DNA of 64,000 nucleotides from Sphagnum compactum (lineage: Eukaryota > Bryophyta > Sphagnopsida > Sphagnales), in assembly GCA_965153455.1 (NCBI GenBank), contig OZ234496.1, positions 9,633,863-9,697,862 of the forward strand, written 5' to 3'. This document shows, piece by piece, positions 13,567-24,088 of this stretch (its first letter is position 1; every line of letters starts with the position of its first letter). Made by a program: the position numbers and the translations under genes. A model generated the notes under the pieces. The model worked only from the letters and a program-made list of their open reading frames with translations. It did no database searches and was not told the DNA's origin.

Positions 13567-15949
13567 ATGGGTAGCTTCAAAGGTCAAGTTTTGTTGGTGC
13601 TCCTAGTTGCAGTTGCAGTACTGGTGATGGCGTTCTCCGCGGTTCCTGCTTCCGCAAAAACCTACCACAAGGTCCATGAGCCGAAAGAGATTCACAAGAA
13701 GAGATGCTATGAAGCCGTGAAGAACAACTTCAACGGATGGGTCAAGCGTGTCGGGGATTACGTCGAGAAGTCGTCGAAGCCCGGTCCCCACACGAAACGT
13801 AATCTGCGAGTTGTCGCGCAGAGGACGATCGTGGTCGACCAGCGAGGTCGTGGCAACTTCTTGACTGTTCAAGACGCTGTAAACTCCGTCCCGACCGGCA
13901 ACACCAGGAGAGTTATCATTCAGATTAACGCCGGCACTTACAGGTTGACAAGACACTTAGAAATTTTATTTTTTCGGAATCTTTAGTGTAACTAGGATGT
14001 ATGGAATGCAATGCAATTTCCATTTCAAGATCATCTCTTCAATCATGCCCACTTTATACACTTTTCTTTTCATTTCTTTGCCTGCAATGACTGGTATTAA
14101 CATATGGCTCCGAGTTCTTCAATTCTGAGTCTTAATTCCTTGTGCATGTTTCTTCTCATGATCAGACAAAAGATCGTTGTGCCATCCACGAAGCCGTTCA
14201 TTACCTTCCAAGGAGCTGGAATAAAGAAGACAATTTTGGTTTGGCACGATACAGCTGGAGAAGCCGGTGGTACTGGTTTGAGTGCCTCCACCCATGTTCA
14301 ATCTGCCCACTTCATTGCACAAGACCTCACCTTTGCGGTATGGATCTAATATTAAACGTGTACCTATACGAATTACTTTGTGTGATGCAATCAATGCCGG
14401 AACATCTGTCAGCAACTCTCTAATGGAAAGCCACTAACATAGGGGCTTTTCTTTTTCATTTAAGTATATAGGGCCTTGTTTTTTGTTGCATGGACAAGCA
14501 CTTTCCATTGGAGAGTTGCTAACAGATGAGAGAAGTATGATAGGGCGAAGGATTCCTAGTCATATGTAGTACTCAGTGCAATCAAGTTCCTGTATTGTGA
14601 CATATAATGCGCTGTATTATGATATCAATTGATTTTGGTGTGTGCACAGAACTCTGCACCCGCACCAGCAGGTGGTGCTGTGGGCAAACAGGCAGTGGCT
14701 TTCAGAATAACTGGAGACATGGCTGCTTTCTACCGCGTAGCGTTTCTAGGAGCACAGGATACACTCTACGACCAGACTGGCCGTCACTTGTTCGCACACT
14801 GCTTCATCCAGGGCTCCATCGACTTCATCTTTGGTGATGGAAGGTCGCTGTATTTGGTAAGTGTGGCAGCTGTCTGTCGCCAAAGCGATCAAATTTATGT
14901 TTTAAATCTGGCTTTTTTTTCCATATTTATGTTAAAATGGCAATTATTTTTTTGGTTCTTGGATGAACAAAGTTGTATACACCTGGCCAGCTGCTTCGGA
15001 GCTTGTGCAAAATGTGTGATCCGGGTGCCTATCCAACTGTGCAGGACTGCCATCTCAACTCCATTGCTGTACCCTATGAAGGCTCCTTGACGGCTCAGAA
15101 TAGAGGTAGCAATACCGACATCGGCGGATACTCCTTCGTAGGTTGCGTCGTGACAGGCACGGGACCCATCTACTTGGGTCGTGCTTGGGGTCCTTATTCC
15201 CGAACCGTTTTCATCCGCACTTTCTTCGAGAACATCATTATCCCAGCAGGATGGTACAACTGGGGCATCACCAGCAGGCAGAAGTAAGCATGCAACATGA
15301 TCACTAGTTAATTTATCAACCGCTAGAAAGCAGACTTACTAATGCTACCTCTCGTTACAGCCACCTCACAGCTCTACTGGTCGAGCATTAGCCAACGCAC
15401 GAACCGAGAGAGTTGTGAGTCAAATTACTGTGACGGACCAGAAAGTGATATCCGTCTTTGTTTTTTCTTCACGAGGACGGGTTCCGAGAGTTCCTAACTA
15501 CGCAGTTGCAACTCTCCAATGGAAAGAGCTTGTGCATGCAACAAGAAACAAAGTCCTATTATGTTAGTGACTTTCCGTTAGGCTACTGTGTAACACGTCA
15601 CATTGTGTGTAACTGTGATCACATTAACCTAATGGAAGGACACCTGTAGTTATACAAACTAGTGAAGCCGCGATGATCAGATGCAGATCTTCACTAGCCC
15701 ACTTGATGCGACCTGCCATACTTTTTGTCGATGATCACATTATGCATTAACAATGCCCTCATAACTGCTTACATAATTTCTTCTGGTTGCAATTTTTTTT
15801 GTTGCAGGACGGTGTTTTACGGACAATACGAATGCTCAGGACCTGGAGCAAACTTGAGAGGTCGTGTCCCATGGGGTCGGGAACTGACATCTGCAGAAGC
15901 TGCTCCATTCTCCGACACCAGGTTCATCGATGGAGCTCTATGGCTGTGA
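13567..15949 (+). CDS. Pectinesterase (pectin methylesterase), five exons, secreted
   Basis: Pectinesterases remove methyl esters from cell-wall homogalacturonan. Exons by splice-site and frame analysis are 13,567-13,943, 14,166-14,337, 14,650-14,856, 15,045-15,283 and 15,808-15,949, all GT-AG and in phase, giving 378 residues. The N-terminus has a hydrophobic signal peptide (about residues 7-30). There is no inhibitor-like pro-domain, so this is the short pectinesterase class. Family catalytic and binding positions are all present: Gln197 in QAVAF, Gln219-Asp220 in [11 protein letters not shown], Asp241 in GSIDFIFG, and Arg298 and Trp300 in [14 protein letters not shown]. The usual GTYRE motif reads GTYRQ across the exon 1/2 junction. 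The C-terminus ends FIDGALWL. Introns 2 and 4 each contain a related foldback element. The start is the first ATG after the signal-peptide frame opens. Function is secure at family level; isoform specificity is not. Confidence 0.95.
14403..14528. mobile_element. MITE-like foldback element, copy A, in intron 2
   Basis: A 126-bp segment has 28-bp inverted ends (14,403-14,430 and 14,501-14,528) that match at 26 of 28 positions. The inner part of each arm contains AATGGAAAG or its complement. A related, shorter copy lies in opposite orientation in intron 4. No clear target-site duplication was found, so the superfamily is unknown. It could also fold into an RNA hairpin within the pre-mRNA. Confidence 0.7.
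15505..15590. mobile_element. MITE-like foldback element, copy B (deleted), in intron 4
   Basis: This segment matches the reverse complement of copy A: the arm CAACTCTCCAATGGAAAG, the following GCTTGT-n-CATGCAACAA block, and a second arm with ATGTTAGTGACTTTCC. About 25 internal bases of copy A are missing here and the right arm has decayed. Presence of two homologous copies supports a mobile family rather than chance. Confidence 0.65.
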
Positions 15950-17321
15950 GAAAAAAATTATACAATTTGTTTGCCACAATTTACTTGGATCATGTTTCAA
16001 GCTAAGTTCTTATAATTCTACATATTGGCAATGGTCTACAAAAAGACTTGACTATTGTCTTCAGTGCCCTGTGGCTATTATATATCTCCCATTCTAGTCT
16101 TTAGTTACTGACAAATAATTCTTTTGATTACAAACCTTGAGCTGCTAGCTGCTCACCATTTCTCAGCTGAGGTTGTTGGTAATCCAGGATTTCCTCATGC
16201 TAGAACTACATAAAATTCATAATTCTTGCAAAGCAGATGCATGATGAGCCCCATTGTCAGCTCCAAATAATCAGAGAACCCATGATCCACACATTACATG
16301 GAAAAAAGATTTTGATTGATTTTTGATTGAATCATATACTTTAATATTTTTGGATTGATTTGGTGAAAATAAAGGTCCATCATAATTGGAGAAGAGGTTT
16401 CATAATTTCTCACTTTTATTGTTTCTCTAAGTAGAATTTATTTACTACCTGCTGAGTTTGGTCATGGAATTTGAAAGCCTCACATGAATTCATGGCTTTT
16501 TTGGATTGGTTTAGTGAAAATAAAGGTCCATAGTTTTCTTCAGTGTTTCATTTGGAATTGATTTGTTAGCTGAGTCCAGTTGGGGAATTCTTGTCTCCTT
16601 TCCTTGTTTGGATTCTACACTCAAAATAGACTTAGAAGTTAGGACATGATACTTACTAAGTCTAAATGGTTTTATACTATCATACAGGTCTGTGATGTTC
16701 AGCAATGTGATGCCAAAATGTTTTATTTATTTGACAAAATGAGGTTAGGTAGTCCCAATTTTAACATTCCAAAATGTAGTACTTACTTCTTATGTTTTGT
16801 ATTTGTAATGCTATCCCAACCAGTGGAAAGTCTTGAAGAGGATTAGGGTTTTGGTTCCCATAGATTTTGGCAAGAAGTAGTAATTCTTTTTCTTTTTGGG
16901 CATTTAGCCTTTCATGAATTAATTTGTGCAGAACATTAGTTAAAGGTATCAAAGTCCCATTCAAATTGTCTTCACAAATAAGGACTTCATACAATCACAC
17001 TAGCTATGACAATGTACACATGAATTCAAGAATACACAAAAAAGAAAGGGCCAAAACTATTCATATGTAGGCTTACAATTGTTTTTTTCACGTTACTACA
17101 AAATGTAACTTGTAAATATACAGTAGTATATTTACAGTATACCTTGTAGTGTATATTAAGTCTCTATATGCCGTATACTTTTTATATACTGTAATGCAAC
17201 ATTGTGATTATGTACTGTATTTTGAAAGAGATTTCAAGTGCTATTCAATCCATGATCCCAAGTGAGATAATGACTATGCAAAAAAAACTTGCCAAAACAC
17301 ACAACTAATAATTTGCTAAGC
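15950..17321. other. Intergenic region between convergent genes
   Basis: This is the shared 3' side of the pectinesterase and hydroxylase genes. It contains a 31-bp direct repeat (16,351-16,381 and 16,501-16,531, two mismatches) around AAAATAAAGGTCCAT. A small nested hairpin lies at about 17,094-17,152, with inner arms TGTAAATATAC and GTATATTTACA and outer ACTACAA and TTGTAGT. No other gene is seen. Confidence 0.6.
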
Positions 17322-18562
17322 CTAAGCATGATGGTTACCTCTGTAGAATTTGAGTGTCAGAGCGCTGGGCAGTAGCAATTCAGTAAATGTGAAGTTAGTT
17401 GCAATGGGATCCATCATGAGGCTCTTCAAGTCCTTGCAATGGTCGATGTTGTCATCTGAAGATTTCTTAGACTTGTAGTTGTAGTTGTTGTTGTTGAGTG
17501 GCTTGTTGTCACAAAAAGATTCATCGTCCTCCAACACTTTGGGATGATGCTCACGGAAGGTGCCAGTCAGTCTGTCACACCAGGTGAAATACAGCGACCT
17601 GTTGTACCTGGGATCAAGGTGATGGATGTAGTGATGCCTGGGTCTCTGAGCATACGGCGTCAGCAGGACTCCAGAGGAAGCAGGCACGTAGATCCAAGCG
17701 GGAAGCTTGTAGCCAGAGTGACCCATCATGTTGACACAGTAAACAGCCCAGCCGAGCATCAGGATATGGAGCAGGTCCCAGGAGGGTTGCAGGAAGACGT
17801 ATAGCATCAAGCAGGCATAGAAGGGTGTAAAGGTGAAGGCGATGTCCAACACATCCCCGAATGCTGTACTGTACACTGTCAAGTCGCCGTTGGTCACATG
17901 GTGCCACTGATGGATTCTGCGATACACGAGCTTGAACTTGTGCATCAGCGTGTGCACTGTGAAGAAGTAGGCGTCGTGGAGTACCATCACTGTCCAGGTG
18001 AACAAGAAACCCCCCAACAAATCGAAAGAGAAGGAGCTTCTGTTGAAGTACCCATGTCTGCATTCAGCCCACAAAGTGTTGGACATCCCCATGTGGATCA
18101 TGCCACAAATTCCTGCAGGAAAAAAAACACTAGGACTCTTGAAGCTGGATCATGATGTTCAGCATCTGAGTTGATCATCTTGATTATCCACAGCAAAAGA
18201 AAGACCCGAGGCACTGAACCTAAGCATTGTAGAATCATTCATTGCAAGAGAATTGGGTCCTGGACAAGTTTCAATATTGTGTACCTGCCGGCAAACGCCA
18301 AGGCGAAGAGCGGCATTGGGCCAACTGCGACAGCCCAGAAGCTCTCCTGCTTGTAGTTGATCATGGTAACAGGAATGGAAGGAGCAAGCCGCTGAATGAC
18401 TCCCTTCCTGTCGAGATAGTCCAGGAAATGAAACCATGAATACTCAAAAACTGCGTGCAAGGATGCGAGGAGCAGCCCACCCAAAACTCCCATTACTGCA
18501 CACAGCAACACTTTCCCCAGTGTCAGGTTGCCCAGATCCAGCGTCTCCACAAGACCTCCCAT
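17322..18562 (-). CDS. Fatty acid hydroxylase/sterol desaturase superfamily membrane protein
   Basis: The superfamily comprises di-iron integral membrane oxygenases acting on sterols or long-chain lipids, usually in the ER. The main exon (about 18,112-17,322) carries the three histidine boxes: HTLMH within HDAYFFTVHTLMH, HQWHH, and HHYIHH, plus HSGY between boxes 2 and 3. The layout resembles cholesterol-25-hydroxylase-like members more than C4-methylsterol oxidases, but substrate cannot be told. A first exon (18,562-18,285) starts MGGLVETLDLG and has two membrane segments; the GTG just upstream at 18,571 is not a start. Its donor CAG|GTACAC leaves phase 2, while the strong acceptor TTTTCCTGCAG (exon base 18,112) needs phase 1, so these two do not join in frame. 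A weaker acceptor with first exon base 18,057 restores frame (337 residues) but drops a WAEC-containing stretch. The C-terminal part has an Asn-rich, low-complexity segment. Exon structure is therefore uncertain, and a frameshifted allele is possible. Confidence 0.8.
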
Positions 18563-19341
18563 TGCGAGCACTCTGGAAAAACACCCAAAATCCCAGCAAG
18601 TGCTCTAATTCTAAAACCTTAAAGCTTCTGCACTGCTGCTGCACTGTGAAGATTACGATGTGCAAGTTCCTTCACAGAGATCTACAAAATCTTCTCGATT
18701 GCAGCAGCAAGCTTAATTTTCTTCACATATAGCGAAAACTTCTAAGTCTTACAAATTTTCCTACAATCCTGGAAACAAAACTCCTGCGTTCACGAGCAAG
18801 TCTAGGTCGCTGCATGCATCTGCTTGGTGATGGACAATCGGCACTATATGAGATCTCAGAGCAACTGCACGCATGCATGCAAGCAGCTTGAATCCTACAA
18901 CGTACGTACACGACTTTCTCGATGTCTGAGCATGAGTAGTGCCACCACCACCCAGTGTTTGACAACTCTTTGTCGCACTCGACGTGAACTCGGTCTCAAG
19001 GAGCAGAAGCACTTCCCAAAACGAGCACTCCATGTTCAGTTATCGGTAAAGTGAAAACCCTGCACAGATCTATGCAAATTTCTGTCGGCTGGTCCATTGT
19101 TGCATGCAATGGAAAACTCCTTCCTCACAACTAAGTACTGCAAACAATGTTACAACCCAGAAAGCTTGAGCTGAAGCTGCAAGTTGCATTCTGGAAAAAA
19201 GATCAGAGCTCCGAGGAGAATGACATAATTTGCTAGAAAACCAAACTTTTGTTATATCCAAAAATTGCTAGGACTCAAAGCCTGCACCTTGCAACGATTC
19301 TTCTCCCAAAGGTCAGAGTTATAGCAAAAGCAGAAGAAGAA

Positions 19342-19373
<32 letters not shown>

Positions 19374-19531
19374 AGAAAATGGTGTGACTTCAGGAATGGC
19401 GTGCAATTCTGATGTGTTCCCTGGAGACTCCATGCCTCCGGGCTGCCTCACCATCATCCAGAACTGCTTCCCAAGAGTACTTCTTAGTACTGGCATGGCA
19501 GTTGATGGGCATTGCAGTATCATCGTCATCA
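18563..19531. other. Intergenic/5' region of the hydroxylase gene
   Basis: No second gene is supported. A pyrimidine-rich stretch ending in CAG (minus strand) lies just before the hydroxylase start, so a 5'-UTR intron is possible. The segment includes a GAA-type microsatellite at 19,331-19,378. Confidence 0.5.
19331..19378. repeat. GAA/AAG trinucleotide microsatellite
   Basis: About 16 near-perfect trinucleotide units (AGA-type on the plus strand) with one GAG interruption. It lies in non-coding DNA between two minus-strand genes. Confidence 0.9.
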
Positions 19532-20371
19532 TCATCGTTTAGACTGTTTGTTTGTAGGACGCGGCCTGTGAGGATGATTCTGTTGTAAAGCTGCCTGTGC
19601 TTCCTCGTACGCATGCCTCATGGATTCCTTCAACGGAGAAGAAGCTGCTGGGCTCGCAGACTTGTGGTCACCGGGCCTGGGAGCGAAGAAGGTGTTGTTG
19701 TTGTTGTTACGTTCTGAACTTCTGTCTTCAGATTGAACATGCATCGCGAGCGCTGAGAATGCAGATGCAGCAGCAGAAGCAACAGCTTGCTCGGGAATTT
19801 CAGATCCTTGATGTTCTTCAACCAGGCAGTGTACATGATCTGACGAGACTTCCTGCGGTCGCGTGGAGCAAGAGGCTGAAAGCTTCAATCTAAGCTTCTG
19901 AATGCGTCTCTCTTTTGCGTCGACAATGGAACGATTGTCTTCTATCTCTCTCTCTTTCCGTCGCACCAATTCTTCGAGCTCTGCAATGCGCTGCTCTCGA
20001 GCGCTCAAAGCTCCCTCCAAGCAATTGTTGCGAATCATCAATTGGCGCTCGGTTTCCTCGAGATGCGTAATCTCCTGCTCCAGCACTCGACATAATAATT
20101 CTCCACCTCCTGTCGCAATGACGTCGGATGATCTGAAGTTGTTGTATTTCTTGGAATTGTCCGGGACAAGTCTGGCAGGGTTTGCCAGACCACGGTCTGC
20201 AGCGTCTTTGATCCTGAGCCTCCTTTCTGAGATGTCTGCCAATTGATCCAGTTGCTGTGCGGTTGCCTTGAGAGCCAACTCGTAAGATTTCACCAGACTG
20301 CTCTTCTTCGCCAGCTTCATTTCCATCTCCTGCATTGCCTGCTGCAAGTGCTCCTCTTGTTTCCTCTCCAT
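19532..20371 (-). CDS. Coiled-coil protein of unknown function
   Basis: The frame is open for 279 residues from the first ATG (20,371). It is also open upstream to a stop at about 20,420, so a 5' exon spliced near the CATGAGCAG|GAAATGG sequence is possible and this may be only the last exon. The protein is rich in Glu, Gln, Arg and Leu with heptad-like spacing. One coiled coil covers about residues 1-45 (MERKQEEHLQQAMQEMEMKL), then a second covers about 90-165 (EQEITHLEETERQL through RRKEREIEDN). The C-terminal third is low complexity, with alanine-rich, Asn5 and Pro/Ser-rich segments, ending in basic KQSKR. GC content and codon use look like a real gene, unlike the surrounding AT-rich DNA. 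I recognise no named family; such a layout fits cytoskeletal or scaffold proteins but no function is assigned. Confidence 0.7.
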   Translation of the reverse strand: MERKQEEHLQQAMQEMEMKLAKKSSLVKSYELALKATAQQLDQLADISERRLRIKDAADRGLANPARLVPDNSKKYNNFRSSDVIATGGGELLCRVLEQEITHLEETERQLMIRNNCLEGALSAREQRIAELEELVRRKEREIEDNRSIVDAKERRIQKLRLKLSASCSTRPQEVSSDHVHCLVEEHQGSEIPEQAVASAAASAFSALAMHVQSEDRSSERNNNNNTFFAPRPGDHKSASPAASSPLKESMRHAYEEAQAALQQNHPHRPRPTNKQSKR

Positions 20372-20737
20372 TTCCTGCTCATGTATCACGGCCCGGCGAT
20401 GATGCCGTGCCCGATTTGGTCAAATTCCCGTCGTGTCCGCCGCGTAGATTGTCGTCAAACCCGCCCCGGCACGCACCGTCAAGCAAGAAGCAATGTTAAT
20501 CAAGCAGGATGATCGTCGCGAAGAGCTTTCGTGGTGCTCAATTACCGTAAGCATCCGGCGTTTCTTCCTTTTGAGTTTTGCTTGTACAATTGTGGAGAGG
20601 AAGAAGCAGTTATTTTTCCATCCAAGTGCAACTCTGAAACCCCGTCTTGGTGATTTCAGAACGTCGCCATTCTGAGAAGATACAGAAGTTTCAAGCGATT
20701 CAAAGATTAGGTGAAAGCTTCTCTTGTCCTGGCCATT

Positions 20738-20943
20738 TCTCAGATCTCAATCATCTCTTGCAGTATCATGCCATCATCTATGTTGAACTGTTGTCTGTCT
20801 TTGTTGTTTTAGGGTTATGGAATCTGAGTCAAGCTTTCTGTCTCAGATCTCAATCATCTCTTGCAGTATGCCACCATCTGTCTTGTTGTTGTCAATGTCG
20901 TTGCGGTTGTTTTAGGGTTGTGGAATTGTCAAGCGTTTAGTTG
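20738..20943. repeat. About 103-bp tandem duplication
   Basis: The word TCTCAGATCTCAATCATCTC occurs at 20,738 and again at 20,841. Both copies run into TTGCAGTAT and then GTTGTTTTAGGGTT. It is the first of three successive local duplications upstream of the coiled-coil gene. Confidence 0.8.
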
Positions 20944-21083
20944 CTGATTTTGGAACTGAAATCAAGCTCTGAAACTGCATGTTGCAAGGGGAGGGATGTC
21001 AAAGATCTGCAACAAGAATGAAAGGAAGAAGTAGAGATAGATACAAAAATTTCTTCATAGTATACACTGTGGTGCTGTAGATT

Positions 21084-21332
21084 GTGGAAAAACAGATGGT
21101 TTCTGAGTTCACAGATAACAACTGAAGTGCGTCATGAGCATGTGCAAAACTTGCAGAAGAATTTTTTGCAAGAGAAAGAGTGGCATTAGCAATGGACTGT
21201 AATGTAAACTGCAGGCTCGTGGAAAAACAGATGTGTTCTGAGTTCAGGGAAACTGAAGAACATCATGAGCATGTGGAAAACTTGCAGGAGCATTTGCTGC
21301 AAGAGGAGAGTGGCATTAGCAATGACTGTTTC
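21084..21332. repeat. About 130-bp tandem duplication with coiled-coil-like reading frame
   Basis: Two copies start GTGGAAAAACAGATG at 21,084 and 21,219 and end GTGGCATTAGCAATG. The second copy has an open frame reading VEKQMCSEFRETEEHHEHV, rich in Glu and Gln; the first copy has the same frame broken by small shifts. This suggests duplicated, partly decayed coding sequence, though a non-coding origin is possible. Confidence 0.6.
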
Positions 21333-21415
21333 AACTGCCTGTTTCTGTCACTTATATGACCTCGGCTTTGACAGTAATACCTTGTCTTAATCCAAGCTCA
21401 TAATTGGTATGTTAG

Positions 21416-21597
21416 CCCTGCATTTTCGCTGGATTTTGTGCACTTGGTGCCTGGTTGAAGCCCTACATGTTTGCATGGCAACTAATGCTGGATTTTTTGT
21501 ACAATGTGCACCTGGGTGAAGCTCTGCATATTTCCATGGCAATTGATGATATCAGTCTTTCAAAATCCACATGGTCAGAGGTGGATATCAGGCAGGT
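21416..21597 (+). other. Possible exon of a lineage-specific or decayed gene
   Basis: After TGTTAG the frame is open to a strong donor, ATCAGGCAG|GTAAGA, at about 21,597. The stretch encodes about 60 residues (middle: LDFLYNVHLGEALHISMAID). It contains a 59-bp tandem duplication (21,429-21,487 and 21,488-21,546, both beginning GCTGGATTTT). No family is recognised, and the only support for coding is the open frame and donor. Confidence 0.25.
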
Positions 21598-22184
21598 AAG
21601 ACTTTCCTTTGCAATGATGAAGATCAAGGAGGTAGAATTGTTTGTTCATTCTGATCTCGTTTCTGATTCTGAAGTTTACCAATTGTTGCCAAAGAATCCA
21701 GTGTGTTTCATCGGCCGGTTTGATGGCAAGCTGGCTGTACATTGTTGCCGAAGACATTATGATCTCTTCTGATTAAATGAGATCCTGTTGAAAGTTTTGC
21801 CAAAACAAAAGCACACATCTCATGTAGACACTCCCTGCAATGGTAGAAATTTATTCTCTGATATTGTGTTATCAAACTGTGGCAATTGAAATTCATTTGC
21901 GCAAGCACTTAGCATGATTTCAGGATATCTCATGCACCTAAGGATGTCAAGACTCAGCAATGTGCTGGTTGATTTGTGGAGTTTTCTTCCATTGAACTCT
22001 GTGGGATGTAACTAAGTGTTACCTATCAGTTTTGAAGATGGCAATGATGGAGATTTTCTTGTCATGGGTCACATGTATACATCCTTACTTTAGATGCCCA
22101 TCCTGACATCTGATCTGCATGTGAGAGATTACATATGTTAGGATACTAAATGTGGTGTGTGGTCTGTTTTGTGGTGATTTGTAG

Positions 22185-22354
22185 GGCCTGAGATATATCC
22201 CAATCAACCAGACATTACAAATTTACCATATAGGGCACCTTGGCTGAACGTGGGTTCTGAGACAATTCACTCGATGGAGCTTCCCAATCCTGACCCGAAG
22301 ACGGCCGCCAGAAAGAAGGTGACAAAGATGACCACCATGTTTGTGACTGTGTAG
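22185..22354 (+). other. Possible terminal exon, 55 codons
   Basis: Following TGGTGATTTGTAG the frame stays open to TAG at 22,352. It encodes a peptide containing NLPYRAPWLNVGSE and PNPDPKTAARKKVTKM, which has protein-like composition and locally higher GC. No family is recognised and no compatible upstream exon could be fixed. Confidence 0.25.
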
Positions 22355-23563
22355 AAGACCTGAAATTACTGCAATCAATTTTTAACAGATCTGGGATGTT
22401 GATAGAAATTAGAAGATGGCACCAGTGAAACCTGCTTTGGGATGCAAAGCTATTCCGTGAGTGCAGGCCATCTCTATGATTCCAGAAAAATTGAATGGAA
22501 AGGCAACTTATTTGTAAACATACAATCCAGTGGGTGTCTCCATCTATGAATAACATTATAAGCTGTGGGGTAATGAAGCCTGTCATCAGCTCTTAGTGCA
22601 GGCCATTTCTGCTAACAAAATTGAAGTGGAGGGTAATTCATCTCGAGACATAATGTTCAGACTCTGAGTTTGCATGAACATAAATCAAAAAATTATCTGC
22701 ATGATTATGAATTTTGTAGGAGTTGTGGAGGCTCAAGACTTAGTTAAATTTGCATGGATAACAACTACTATATGAGAACTTTGGCTCCAGTTGGGTTGTT
22801 CATATGCTAGAATTTCTGATCAAAGACATCCCATAATGAATGGAATTTTGCTCCACAAGTTTGCTTTTGACACCCATTGCTGACAGTTATTGGCAGTACA
22901 ATTGGATAATTCACCTAATTTAGGTACCTATTTTATTGATGGAAGAGGGAGGTATAATTTGCAGAAAGAAATATGAAAGATTTGTGGTCATATTGCAGGT
23001 ACACAACTAGTATGCATGGAACTAGAGTTCCAACTTGTTATGATGGATTGAAATGTCAATACTGTGGAGTTCGAAGAAGCAAGGAAAGGCCCTTACATTT
23101 TTTGAATTTTGTACAGTGAGAGGTATTGCTATCTCCTGATGAGCTTATGCAAGTACCATGTCATGTCTTGAATTCGGGATATGTGAGTTGATCAAATAAA
23201 TAGTTATATGATCATTGCAGAAGTTTTTCGTAAATTTCTATGATGTAATGTAGTTTCAGTTTTATGTGGACCTCCAACTTGGGCAAATAAAATTGTCTAA
23301 ATACTAAAATTTGGATTCTCTCAGCTGTAATAGCTCCAAGAGGCAAAATCTTAACTGTAGTCATGATTGTACAGTACTTAAGTTCTGCTGTTTGGATACA
23401 TGGTTTGGGTCAGCACTTATGAGACTCAAGATTTCAAATCTTTGTGCTATTCAGCTGAGTTGGATTCCTTGCTGTGCTCTAAGGATTTTCAAGTTTCCAG
23501 TGAATTCCTGAGCTCTAAATGTTAAATTCCCATGAGTTGCAAGCTCCAGCCTTTTGCAGGTAG

Positions 23564-24088
23564 GATGTCTCTTTTTCACTTTTGAAAATTTTCTTTGAGG
23601 ACCCTTTGCATGCGGATTCATGGAAGTTATTGAAGCTGACTGTAAATGCTATGGTCAGAATTAGAAATGGAAAGCATGGGCAAAGAGTAAGGAAAACTTC
23701 AAATATTGGTTTTTCAAGTCTGTATTTTAGCCCCTGCAGCAAGTGTGCCTACATAGATGCTTTTTCATCCAAACAAATTAGGAAAGATAGTCATGAATAC
23801 ATTTGCCTTAAGCCTCTAGAATCTACAGTTATCAACTCTAGATTCAATTCAGAATTAATGAACGATGCCCAAGATGCAAATTCATTTTGTGTCACCTTAC
23901 CTGAGGAAATTCATTGTGAACTGACAGATCAGAGTGCTCCAGAACTTCGCAAGATTTTGTCGAGTTTCAAACATCAGAAGTACATGCAATTGGCTCTGGA
24001 CAGCAACAGTCTTCATGCTTCTTACATGTGCATGTTTGCATGGAGAGTGTTGGACCTTCATGGAGGAATGAAATATATATATATATAA
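23564..24088 (+). other. Open reading stretch of about 175 codons, unknown
   Basis: An open frame runs from just after GCAGGTAG to TAA at 24,086-24,088. The first internal ATG is at about 23,651. The translated part includes SSLYFSPCSKCAYIDAF and TLPEEIHCELTDQSAPEL, with balanced composition unlike neighbouring AT-rich DNA. It may be an exon of a plus-strand gene diverging from the coiled-coil gene, or a fossil. I recognise no domain. Confidence 0.3.

Noticed and set aside
13603-13956. 117-codon minus-strand frame across pectinesterase exon 1
   Set aside because: Shadow of a strongly supported coding exon, with no domain of its own.
18562-18571. Upstream GTG as start of the membrane oxygenase
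   Set aside because: Plant nuclear genes start at ATG; the in-frame ATG at 18,562 is adequate.
19902-20512. Plus-strand frames opposite the coiled-coil gene
   Set aside because: They are Ser/Leu-rich mirror products of Glu/Arg-rich codons; the minus-strand frame is longer and protein-like.
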